Shown here one piece after another: positions 33,401-40,404 of a stretch of 64,000 nt of DNA. Source of the DNA: UWMA-0277 sp965183885 (lineage in GTDB: Bacteria; Bacteroidota; Bacteroidia; Flavobacteriales; BACL11); NCBI GenBank assembly GCA_965183885.1, contig OZ238992.1, positions 1,178,001 through 1,242,000 on the forward strand. Reading direction: 5' to 3'. The notes beneath the pieces were generated by a model. It searched no databases. It was given only the letters and a program-made list of their open reading frames with translations, and was not told where the DNA came from. How positions within the stretch are numbered: the stretch's first letter is position 1; every line of letters begins with the position of its first letter. The translations under genes were made by a program, and so were the position numbers.

Positions 33401-35709
33401 CCGAGAAGCAATTCTATAAAAAGTACAAGGCCATTCACAAGGATATTCGTACCAAAGGAAAATCAAAGGCTTCCATTATAGCCAATGGTTTTAAGGAGGG
33501 TGTTAATATCAATGCTTTGCCCATCTATAAGGGTTTTGAGAAGGAAACGAACATTGTCCGTAAACGCTATAACCCCAAGAGTGGTGACTTTGTTTGGATT
33601 TTACCCAAACAAGGATTCATTGAAGGGAGAAATGGCTACAAAACAAAGCATGGTTACAAGCCAAATATCAATGATGGTTTCTTTATAGTCAGTGATAATT
33701 GGTCATTATATGAAAACTACTGTGCCAACTTAGCAATACCCAATGATAACCTTGGAGATATTGACCAGGAGGTAAAAAAAGCCCTACAGGATAAGCAGAA
33801 AAATAAGGCATTTAAGGATGCCGGGAAGCGTGTACATGGCTCACGAAAAGAACAAGCCATGTATGATAAGCTTATCAGTAGTAGTGATTTGAACAGCATT
33901 GAACAGGATGAAGCCACAGCCATTGAGCTTATAAAAAAGGATAAAGTATTTCCAAAGGTTGACCCACAGGCTGAAAAGGAAAACGGTACAGATTCAGGTT
34001 GTGCTTTTCTAAAAACGAAAGTGAGGGCAGCATTTCCGCAAAAGCCATATAAAGCTACCAAAGAAGCTAGAGAGCAATATGTGCGGATGGCAGAAGCTTT
34101 TGGTAGTATTTTGAGTAATGCTATTTCCATTGATGACTTAAAAGAATTGGAAAGGGTTGCCAATGGTGGAGAAATTATTCCCAATACCGATTTTGGTTTA
34201 GTATTCGGTAAGCCACTTCGCAATATCGTTTTTACCATAAAGGGGTATCGTACTACCAAAGCTGTTAAAGAGACTTTTCTTAAAGCACATCAATATTCAG
34301 GTATCACTAAAGAGCAAGCAGAACCCCATGCAGCGAAGTTGAAACACTTGATGGAAATAAAAATCAAACGTCAAAATGACTGTATTGATTCTGCTTATCG
34401 AATTATTACTAAAGCGGATATGAAACGCCACAAACAAAACGACCTTACATTTAGTGGCGGAATGTTGAACAGTATTAGAAACGAAGAGGACTACGTTAAG
34501 TATGTTGTTCAGGTTTGTACACGATTTATTAATGATGCCAAGAGAGAATACAACGAGCATAAAGAACGATTCCCATACAAAGAATTTAAGCCTGATTGGA
34601 GTTGGTCTGAGCCTAAAAAAACAAGCAAGGCAAAAAGTAGCACCAAACCCAAAATAGAAGCTGTACCACTATCATACATCAAACGCACAGGTGGTTTATT
34701 GATTGAAGAAGCGGATGAAAATACGGTTATCAAAAAGCTGCATTTTAAATCACTCACATTAGGAAATTACGTAAAGGATGATGAAGCCAGGGAACACATT
34801 CGCCACTTTGTCGCTGCCATTGTTGATTTATGCGAAGTACTTGATATCAACCTATCCATAAATGAAGCCCTGGCTATTGCTTTTGGTGCATTCGGTCGTG
34901 GTGGTAAAGCTATGGCAACCTATTATCCAACACGTCAGCTCATCAACCTGACCAAACGAAACGGTGATGGTTCAGTAGCTCATGAGTGGGGACACTTCTT
35001 TGACCACTATTTAAATGGTTTAGAATTATCAACAAAACCACTTCGTTCTGAAAGCTATCTAAACACCATTATTGAAAGTTTAGGCTATAAAAAGAAATAC
35101 TTTATCGGTGGTAAGTCTTCACCAACGCAAGATTGGTTCAAGGATATTTTAAAAACAGCTATTAAGAAGGCTGTTCCTGACACCATAATGCACCAGGGCA
35201 TTGCTCAATTAATTGTAATGCTTCGCTTTGGGTATTACGCTTTAGAAGATAAAGCGGTTAGCTACAATGATTTTGATGAGACTAAGAAACGTAGAACTGA
35301 CAGCTACCTATATCACTACTCTAAACTTCAAGGTGCTTATTGGAAGGACGTTGCCGAGCTGTTTGCCAGAAGCTTTGAATGCTATGTGTATGACAAGCTA
35401 AAGGAAAAAGACCGGGTAAATAACTACTTGGTTTCAGGGGGTATGTTTACTCATCCTGTTTATCCACAGGGCCAGGAACGCATCTACATCAATAAGTGCT
35501 TTGACAATCTGATTTATGCGGTAAAGAAACATTTATCCATTAAGTCATTCGAGCCATTTACCAACCAACGAGCCGATGAGTACATCGACCTTACCGAGAA
35601 AGGTAGTGTGAACAAAGGCGTGATAGTTGGCAAGCAGCGCAAGTTAAAGCTTGCCAAAATAAGGGCTAAAGCCATAAGAATTAAACAACAACAATTAAAA
35701 ATATCGTGA
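33397..35709 (+). CDS. polyvalent protein with LPD1-type domain and HEWGH motif
   Basis: The product is 770 residues. The centre of the C-terminal half has the LPD1 signature: AIAFGAFGRGGKAMATYYPTR, then INLTKRNGDGSVAHEWGHFFDHYL, with H529-E-W-G-H533 as a zinc-metallopeptidase-like site. LPD1 (large polyvalent protein-associated domain 1) is known from phage and conjugative-element proteins thought to enter the new host with the DNA. The N-terminal region has helical segments and a basic start. The C-terminus carries the shared tag LAKIRAKAIRIKQQQL. The gene overlaps the helicase gene by four bases. Protease activity is inferred from the motif; nothing shows the substrate. Confidence 0.82.
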   Translation: MTEKQFYKKYKAIHKDIRTKGKSKASIIANGFKEGVNINALPIYKGFEKETNIVRKRYNPKSGDFVWILPKQGFIEGRNGYKTKHGYKPNINDGFFIVSDNWSLYENYCANLAIPNDNLGDIDQEVKKALQDKQKNKAFKDAGKRVHGSRKEQAMYDKLISSSDLNSIEQDEATAIELIKKDKVFPKVDPQAEKENGTDSGCAFLKTKVRAAFPQKPYKATKEAREQYVRMAEAFGSILSNAISIDDLKELERVANGGEIIPNTDFGLVFGKPLRNIVFTIKGYRTTKAVKETFLKAHQYSGITKEQAEPHAAKLKHLMEIKIKRQNDCIDSAYRIITKADMKRHKQNDLTFSGGMLNSIRNEEDYVKYVVQVCTRFINDAKREYNEHKERFPYKEFKPDWSWSEPKKTSKAKSSTKPKIEAVPLSYIKRTGGLLIEEADENTVIKKLHFKSLTLGNYVKDDEAREHIRHFVAAIVDLCEVLDINLSINEALAIAFGAFGRGGKAMATYYPTRQLINLTKRNGDGSVAHEWGHFFDHYLNGLELSTKPLRSESYLNTIIESLGYKKKYFIGGKSSPTQDWFKDILKTAIKKAVPDTIMHQGIAQLIVMLRFGYYALEDKAVSYNDFDETKKRRTDSYLYHYSKLQGAYWKDVAELFARSFECYVYDKLKEKDRVNNYLVSGGMFTHPVYPQGQERIYINKCFDNLIYAVKKHLSIKSFEPFTNQRADEYIDLTEKGSVNKGVIVGKQRKLKLAKIRAKAIRIKQQQLKIS

Positions 35710-35710
35710 T

Positions 35711-36577
35711 ATGAAACTTACAGTTAAAAACTACAAAGAAGTCACCAAAAATATTGATTTCAAGAAGTTGCCGGAAGCAGCACAGGAAGCACATAAAGAG
35801 TTTGATTCATTTGCCGATTTCTACAATGAGGATAAGGACATCAAAGAAATGCTTGACAACCACTTTAAGATTGTTGAGCCGTATTTAAAGGGTTCAGAAA
35901 AGAAAAGTTCTACACGCAAGAAAGCACCAACGAAGAAGGCTTCTGCTTCGTCACAAAAATCGTCAAAAAATGTGACGAAAAAGGCTGCACCCAAGAAAGC
36001 TTCAACAAAGAAAACAGCAGCACCTAAACAGGCACAACGCAAGCCTATCGAAGTTGACTTAATGCCCTTAGAAATAAAAATTATCAGGCGTTACCTCAAT
36101 TTTCACAATAAGAGGGTAAGCGAACGTCAGATATCACTATTGTATAAGGTTATTCAAAAGGCAGCTACAGAAAAGACTATTCGTAAATCAAGCAAATATG
36201 CAGCTGAGATTAAGAGTATAGGCAACGACCTCATTAAAACATACAAGGCAATGGATGGGACTTGCAAGTTTGAAATACCTAATGCATTATACAACAAGTT
36301 GAAAAATATAGTTGATGATTATGGCGTAACTCCGGCAGTTGCTCTGATAAAACGTTTCATTAATCTGTATGGTAACATCACGAAAGCAAAAGCCCAACGA
36401 CTATTAACAACAGTTACCAATTCATTGAAAAATGGCAAGGTCAAGAAATCTGAAAAAGAATACGACCAGGTAAAGAATGTTCAAAAGCATCTAAACGATT
36501 ATCTGGAGAGCGATAAATTACTTGTCACTAATGTTCAGCTTAAAGGTTTACAAGGTATTGCAGGATTGGGAAAGTAA
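35711..36577 (+). CDS. histone-H1-like Lys/Ala-rich protein, probable DNA-binding protein
   Basis: The product is 288 residues. Residues 1-60 form an acidic helical domain. Residues 62-112 are a low-complexity Lys/Ala/Ser/Thr linker (KKAPTKKASASSQKSSKNV, KKAAPKKASTKKTAAPK) like the tail of histone H1 or bacterial AlgP/Hc1-type proteins. A helical C-terminal domain follows and the chain ends LKGLQGIAGLGK. It may condense or hold element DNA. The start is one base after the previous stop. I recognise no family for the folded parts. Confidence 0.68.
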   Translation: MKLTVKNYKEVTKNIDFKKLPEAAQEAHKEFDSFADFYNEDKDIKEMLDNHFKIVEPYLKGSEKKSSTRKKAPTKKASASSQKSSKNVTKKAAPKKASTKKTAAPKQAQRKPIEVDLMPLEIKIIRRYLNFHNKRVSERQISLLYKVIQKAATEKTIRKSSKYAAEIKSIGNDLIKTYKAMDGTCKFEIPNALYNKLKNIVDDYGVTPAVALIKRFINLYGNITKAKAQRLLTTVTNSLKNGKVKKSEKEYDQVKNVQKHLNDYLESDKLLVTNVQLKGLQGIAGLGK

Positions 36578-36594
36578 ATGCCACTACCAATATT

Positions 36595-37227
36595 ATGCCC
36601 AAAGGTAGTGGCTCAAATAGCAGGGCAATAACCCGAAGCACCACAAGAACAACAGCTATAGCATCCAACCAGGTTGTATTGGCAAATGACCTTGCCAAGA
36701 TGAATTTTAAGACCATCTCTATTAGGGGTAAGTTCGGTAAGTTGTTAGGCAAACTGTATGTACCATTCTATATAATGATTTATGGTTCACGTTTTCATGG
36801 CAAGAGTACGGTTGCTTTAATGTTTGCTGATGAATTAGTAAAGCAACATGGACATAAAGTGCTTTACGTTGCTAATGAAGAGGGTGCAAAAGGTACGATG
36901 CAGGAGAAAGTTGTGAGATTGGGTATCAATAGCCCAATAGGAATTATAGAGGACTACACCCCCAAACTGTTCAAGGATTATGATGTGGTTTTTATCGACA
37001 GCACCCAAACAACAGAAGTATCTCATGAGGAATTGGTAGAGTTAAAAAAGCAGTTTCCACGAACCTCATTTGTAATTATTAATCAGGCAAATCGTGACGG
37101 CACATCGAAAGGTGGAACGAAATACGAGCATTTAGTCGATGCCATTATGCACATCGAAAATAAGAGTGCAACAATGGAGAAGAATCGCTTTCCGGAGGGT
37201 AGTCAGGAAACCATTAATATATTTTAA
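36595..37227 (+). CDS. RadA/RecA-like P-loop ATPase
   Basis: The product is 210 residues. A Ser/Thr/Arg-rich N-terminus precedes the Walker A motif GSRFHGKST (residues 64-72) and Walker B-type strand DYDVVFIDS. The later segment FVIINQANRDGTSKGGTKYEHLVDAIMHIEN resembles the RadA region with a Gly-Pro-Lys-x-Leu-Glu-His-x-Val-Asp core, so the closest known group is RadA/Sms rather than FtsK/HerA. RadA-like proteins move along branched DNA. In an element without a recognisable terminase this is the only obvious P-loop motor besides the helicase, so a packaging or replication role is possible but unproven. Confidence 0.75.
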   Translation: MPKGSGSNSRAITRSTTRTTAIASNQVVLANDLAKMNFKTISIRGKFGKLLGKLYVPFYIMIYGSRFHGKSTVALMFADELVKQHGHKVLYVANEEGAKGTMQEKVVRLGINSPIGIIEDYTPKLFKDYDVVFIDSTQTTEVSHEELVELKKQFPRTSFVIINQANRDGTSKGGTKYEHLVDAIMHIENKSATMEKNRFPEGSQETINIF

Positions 37228-37229
37228 GT

Positions 37230-37562
37230 ATGGAAGAAATGACAATTAAATTCTATTGGGTAGTCATTGCTGGGTTCAGCTCACTTATTGTAGGCGTAGT
37301 CTCTTTCGTTATTCGCAATGCCATTTCAAGAAATGCCACAAAAGAAAGCGTTGAAGCTAAAACCGATTTACTTGAAAAAGATATTCTGCACCTCACAAAA
37401 GAACTTGAAGGAGCTGAAACCAAGTTTACCATACTTCATAAACGAGTATCGGATTTAAGGGATAGTTCTAAGGAAATATATGTCAGTAAAGAGCTGTTCC
37501 ATCAAACAATAAAGCAGCTTAACGAGAAGCTCGATACCATATTAAAATTTGTAGAACGATGA
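37230..37562 (+). CDS. small single-pass membrane protein with coiled coil
   Basis: The product is 110 residues. One N-terminal membrane helix (VIAGFSSLIVGVVSFVI) is followed by a long charged coiled coil (EAKTDLLEKDILHLTKELEG, then LHQTIKQLNEKLDTILKFV). The gene is three bases after the ATPase gene and overlaps the holin gene by four bases. The layout resembles spanin-like or lysis-accessory genes, but there is no lipobox or second partner. Function unknown. Confidence 0.62.
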   Translation: MEEMTIKFYWVVIAGFSSLIVGVVSFVIRNAISRNATKESVEAKTDLLEKDILHLTKELEGAETKFTILHKRVSDLRDSSKEIYVSKELFHQTIKQLNEKLDTILKFVER

Positions 37563-37981
37563 GAAAGTTATTTGGAAAGATAATTAACGCAGGAGCTGCG
37601 GAAACCCTAAGAGAGGGAACAAAGCTCATTGATGAAATTTTTACCACGAAAGAAGAAAAGCTTCAGGGAAAAATGGAGCTATTTAAGATGGCAGTAGCAG
37701 ACCGAGATTCAGCACGAACCATGTATTCTAACGATAGCTGGCTACAAAAGATGTTTGCAATCTTCTTTCTTGTTGCATGGTGTGGCTTGACTTTCGTGAT
37801 GCTCAACTACTTTGTTTTTCAAACCATCGAATTACAGGATTGGCAAATCGCTTTTATAAGCAGTATCAACGGTGGAATCTCCACCAAATTAAGCACGATA
37901 ATAGACTTCCTTTTTGGTGGCTCAGTATCGGCAGTAAATAATATAAAACTTAAAAACAGACGTAAAAATGAAAACATTTGA
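37559..37981 (+). CDS. three-TM-type phage holin
   Basis: The product is 140 residues. An amphipathic helical N-terminus (GAAETLREGTKLIDEIF) is followed by ADRDSARTMYSNDSWLQKMFAIFFLVAWCG, a second helix and a re-entrant hydrophobic C-terminal segment (STIIDFLFGGSVSAVNNIKL). This matches the pattern of the 3-TM holin family (Pfam 'Holin of 3TMs') common in Bacteroidota and alphaproteobacterial phages and gene transfer agents. It overlaps the endolysin gene by 14 bases, the usual holin-endolysin order. Confidence 0.75.
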   Translation: MRKLFGKIINAGAAETLREGTKLIDEIFTTKEEKLQGKMELFKMAVADRDSARTMYSNDSWLQKMFAIFFLVAWCGLTFVMLNYFVFQTIELQDWQIAFISSINGGISTKLSTIIDFLFGGSVSAVNNIKLKNRRKNENI

Positions 37982-38531
37982 TGAATTGTTTGATGGAGTA
38001 ATCAAACACGAAGGCTACTATGCCAACGTAGAGGGCGACCGTGGTGGGGAAACCTACATGGGTGTTGCCCGAAACTTACATCCCGATTGGGAAGGCTGGA
38101 AATATATTGATGCCTACAAAGAAACCTACGGCAAAATCAAATGGAACTTCAAAATAGACGTTCCGGAACTGACACAGCTCGTTAAGGATTTTTATAAAAA
38201 GACTTTCTACGAGAAGTTCAGAATAGATGGTGTCCTTGATGGCTCATTACAAGAAATTATCTTTGATTGGTGTGTCAATAGTGGTCATTGGGGAGCCAGA
38301 GGTGTTCAGCGTGTACTTAACCAATTCTTTGATGAAGATTTGAAGATGGATGGTATTATAGGCTTTAATACACTAACGGCTATCAACATTCACGAACCCA
38401 AAGATTTGTTTTGGGAGATTAAAAAAGCAAGAATCCGCTATTACCATAAGATTGCTAAAAAAGGTAAAAATCACCTTTTTTTAGAAGGTTGGTTAAAGCG
38501 GATTGGTAAGATAGAATTTGTAAAGGAATAA
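37968..38531 (+). CDS. GH108-type endolysin (N-acetylmuramidase)
   Basis: The product is 187 residues. The N-terminal GH108 motif reads FDGVIKHEGYYANVEGDRGG with the catalytic Glu at residue 15. YMGVARNLHPDWEGW and FYEKFRIDGVLDGSLQEIIFDW follow, then a peptidoglycan-binding-like C-terminal half (GVQRVLNQFFDEDLKMDGIIG, KKARIRYYHKIAKKGKNHLF). Family length is about 170-190, so it is complete. No signal peptide is present, so release needs the adjacent holin. Confidence 0.88.
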   Translation: MKTFDELFDGVIKHEGYYANVEGDRGGETYMGVARNLHPDWEGWKYIDAYKETYGKIKWNFKIDVPELTQLVKDFYKKTFYEKFRIDGVLDGSLQEIIFDWCVNSGHWGARGVQRVLNQFFDEDLKMDGIIGFNTLTAINIHEPKDLFWEIKKARIRYYHKIAKKGKNHLFLEGWLKRIGKIEFVKE

Positions 38532-38556
38532 AATACCCCTCTCGAAATACAAATAA

Positions 38557-39807
38557 TTATTCCCCCTTTGAAAATGCAGTTAAATGTTTCGCCACTTCTT
38601 TTTTTGTTTCATCCTCAAAACTATCAAGGTATAGCTCAGTTGTTCTTAGGCTATTATGTCCTAAACTTTCCCCGATGTATTCAGTTGAAACTCCTGAACG
38701 TTTTAGTACAGTCGAGAAACTATGCCTTGCAGTATAAGTAGTCACAGTTTTGTCAATACCTACTTCAGTCGCAATTTTTTTCATGTGGTCATTTGTTCTT
38801 TTTATAAGCCTGTCTAAACCTCGTCTTATCTGCTTTTCGGTCATATCTTCATTGATGAAACGAAAAATATAGTTTTCTGGAGAGCGGTCTTTATTTCCCC
38901 ATTTGTCAATTAGCCTTTTTAAATCATCAGTATAAGCAACACTTATTGGTTTGGATGATTTAGTAGTCTTTCTCGTTTTTCTTCGAATAAAAGTAATGAA
39001 CTCATCATCAACATTCTTATATTTTAATCTTATAATATCGTTCATATTCGCCCCATTAAGAAGGTAACTGAATAACCACAAATCTTTAGCCTCGTCACGA
39101 TATGAAAACTCCTCACATTCGTAGTTGTATATCTTTTCGATTTCATTCATTTTTAAAGCTCTCTTTATATTTTGACTTGAGGGAAGCTTGTAACCACCTT
39201 CACCAAATGGGTAAATATCTTTTGAGATAGCTCCCTCACGTTGGGCAATCTTGAATATTGTTCTAGTCGAAGCCATATAAGTTTTAATTGATGACATGGA
39301 AAGGTCTTGGGCAGTCATCCATTGCTCAAACTTTTCTAATTCGTGTACAGTTAATTCTCTAAAGTCAACTTGATTGCTACCAAAATATTTTTTCATGGTT
39401 CTCATTGCTGTTGTGAATTGTGCCCAACTACACCATTGGTCATTATCACCAAACTCTTTGATACGTCTTTCAAAATAGAATAGGATATTTGTAAGGTCAC
39501 CTCCAGCAATACCAAATTTTGTTTTAAATTGCCTAAATGAAAATGTTTCCATAGAGCCAATTATCTTATTGGCTTTATCTTCAATTAATGAAAACTCCAA
39601 TTTGATGTCCTTAAAAACGCCTCTTGGTTTTGGAGCAATAACTTTATTGAATTCTTCGGGTGTAAATTCATAAACACGTTCTTTATTATCAATGCTGTAA
39701 TACATTTGTTTTCGGTTGAATGTAACCCTTAGTTTAGCAGGATGCTTACCATTCTTCTTCGTTTGTCCTTTATATAAAACTATTGATGTAGTAACTTTTG
39801 CTCCCAT
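38557..39807 (-). CDS. tyrosine recombinase / integrase
   Basis: The product is 416 residues. It has an N-terminal arm-type domain (VTTSIVLYKGQTKKNGKHPAK), a SAM-like core-binding domain (FEQWMTAQDLSMSSIKTYM) and a catalytic domain. In box I the usual Arg is not obvious (LLNGANMNDIIRLKY), as in many Bacteroidota integrases. Box II reads YTARHSFSTVLKRSG with its Arg, then LGHNSLRTTELYLDSF supplies His and the nucleophile Tyr. It is the only - strand gene of the element and lies at its right edge, reading inwards, typical of temperate elements. It catalyses site-specific integration. Confidence 0.93.
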   Translation of the reverse strand: MGAKVTTSIVLYKGQTKKNGKHPAKLRVTFNRKQMYYSIDNKERVYEFTPEEFNKVIAPKPRGVFKDIKLEFSLIEDKANKIIGSMETFSFRQFKTKFGIAGGDLTNILFYFERRIKEFGDNDQWCSWAQFTTAMRTMKKYFGSNQVDFRELTVHELEKFEQWMTAQDLSMSSIKTYMASTRTIFKIAQREGAISKDIYPFGEGGYKLPSSQNIKRALKMNEIEKIYNYECEEFSYRDEAKDLWLFSYLLNGANMNDIIRLKYKNVDDEFITFIRRKTRKTTKSSKPISVAYTDDLKRLIDKWGNKDRSPENYIFRFINEDMTEKQIRRGLDRLIKRTNDHMKKIATEVGIDKTVTTYTARHSFSTVLKRSGVSTEYIGESLGHNSLRTTELYLDSFEDETKKEVAKHLTAFSKGE

Positions 39808-39861
39808 ACAAATTGTTTTTCGTTTTTTTACTATATTGTACTACCCTTATTTACTGGGCTT

Positions 39862-39899
39862 TTTGTATGTTTTAGTTCATATACTTTCTAACATACAAA
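39862..39899. promoter_or_regulatory. 10-bp inverted repeat upstream of the integrase
   Basis: TTTGTATGTT (39862-39871) and AACATACAAA (39890-39899) are perfect inverted copies with an 18-base spacer, 55-92 bases upstream of the integrase start. It could be an operator or an integrase/excisionase arm site. Confidence 0.5.
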
Positions 39900-40151
39900 T
39901 ACATGTCAAATATAGTAATTTTGGGTAATATAACGAATTTAGAAACTGGCTAAAAGATTGAAAACGAACTATTAAGCACTATTGAGAAATATAAAGTAAG
40001 TAATGTACAATGTATAAAGAACATAAGTGGCTCAGTGCAACCTGACAGGTAAGCGCTTCGAAATCACTTACGTTTCTTATATTAACCGTTGCCAAAATTA
40101 AATACTTAAACTAAGAAATTTAAAATGCTGAATAATGGCATTAGAATCTAA

Positions 40152-40164
40152 CATTAAAAAGTTT
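40152..40164 (+). other. candidate right attachment core (13-bp direct repeat)
   Basis: CATTAAAAAGTTT, the same 13 bases as at 15021-15033. It lies 345 bases beyond the integrase start. Chance recurrence in AT-rich DNA is a real alternative. Confidence 0.22.
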
Positions 40165-40404
40165 GATATTTGACCATCTCTTCCCACAAAAACCTCATCT
40201 ATACGGGGGTATAGATTTCATATAAGGTTTATGCTATATCTTTAAGTTTAAACATCTTTAATAATTTTTTAGCTAGGTTAAATGCTTTTTTGTAACATTG
40301 CATATAACCGTTAATTAGTGCTAATTTTAAAATAGTTTGTTGAAAATTACAGGAATCTATTTCAGTACGATATAAAGCCTAATCATTAACTAATATAATT
40401 ACAA

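Larger units (their letters stand above)
15021..40164. mobile_element. integrated virus-like mobile element, candidate tailless temperate phage
   Basis: Twenty-one genes run on the + strand from 15180 to 38531 with gaps of a few bases and many overlaps. A tyrosine integrase on the - strand closes the right edge. The base composition is less AT-rich than the chromosome from 40.4 kb onward. Virus-like content: a fibre with tandem repeats, a muramidase-like membrane protein, candidate virion proteins with single membrane segments, DNA methyltransferases, a strawberry-notch helicase, a polyvalent LPD1 protein, a holin and a GH108 endolysin. I see no terminase, portal, HK97 capsid, tape measure, tail tube, relaxase or type IV secretion gene. 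The edges are set by the integrase, the gene direction and a 13-bp repeat; the left edge could instead lie upstream, with the metal cluster as cargo. Confidence 0.7.
39808..40404. other. gene-free interval right of the integrase
   Basis: About 600 bases with no supported gene. It holds a 10-bp inverted repeat (39862-39899), the candidate right attachment core (40152-40164) and overlapping small palindromes (AAGCGCTT and TTCGAA near 40053-40062). I see no tRNA and no strong terminator in it. The element-chromosome junction is expected here. Confidence 0.6.

Noticed and set aside
33717..34259. 180-codon open frame on the minus strand inside the LPD1 gene
   Set aside because: Shadow of the + strand coding frame; low-complexity Ser/Phe-rich product with no motif.
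36595..37227. FtsK/HerA-type packaging ATPase
   Set aside because: The motif set after Walker B fits RadA/RecA (TKYEHLVDAI) rather than FtsK/HerA, so I did not name it a packaging ATPase.
40020..40080. tRNA-like stretch near GGCTCAGTGCAACCTGACAGG
   Set aside because: No acceptor stem or T arm can be paired; only small palindromes are present, so I do not call a tRNA or a tRNA-targeted attachment site.
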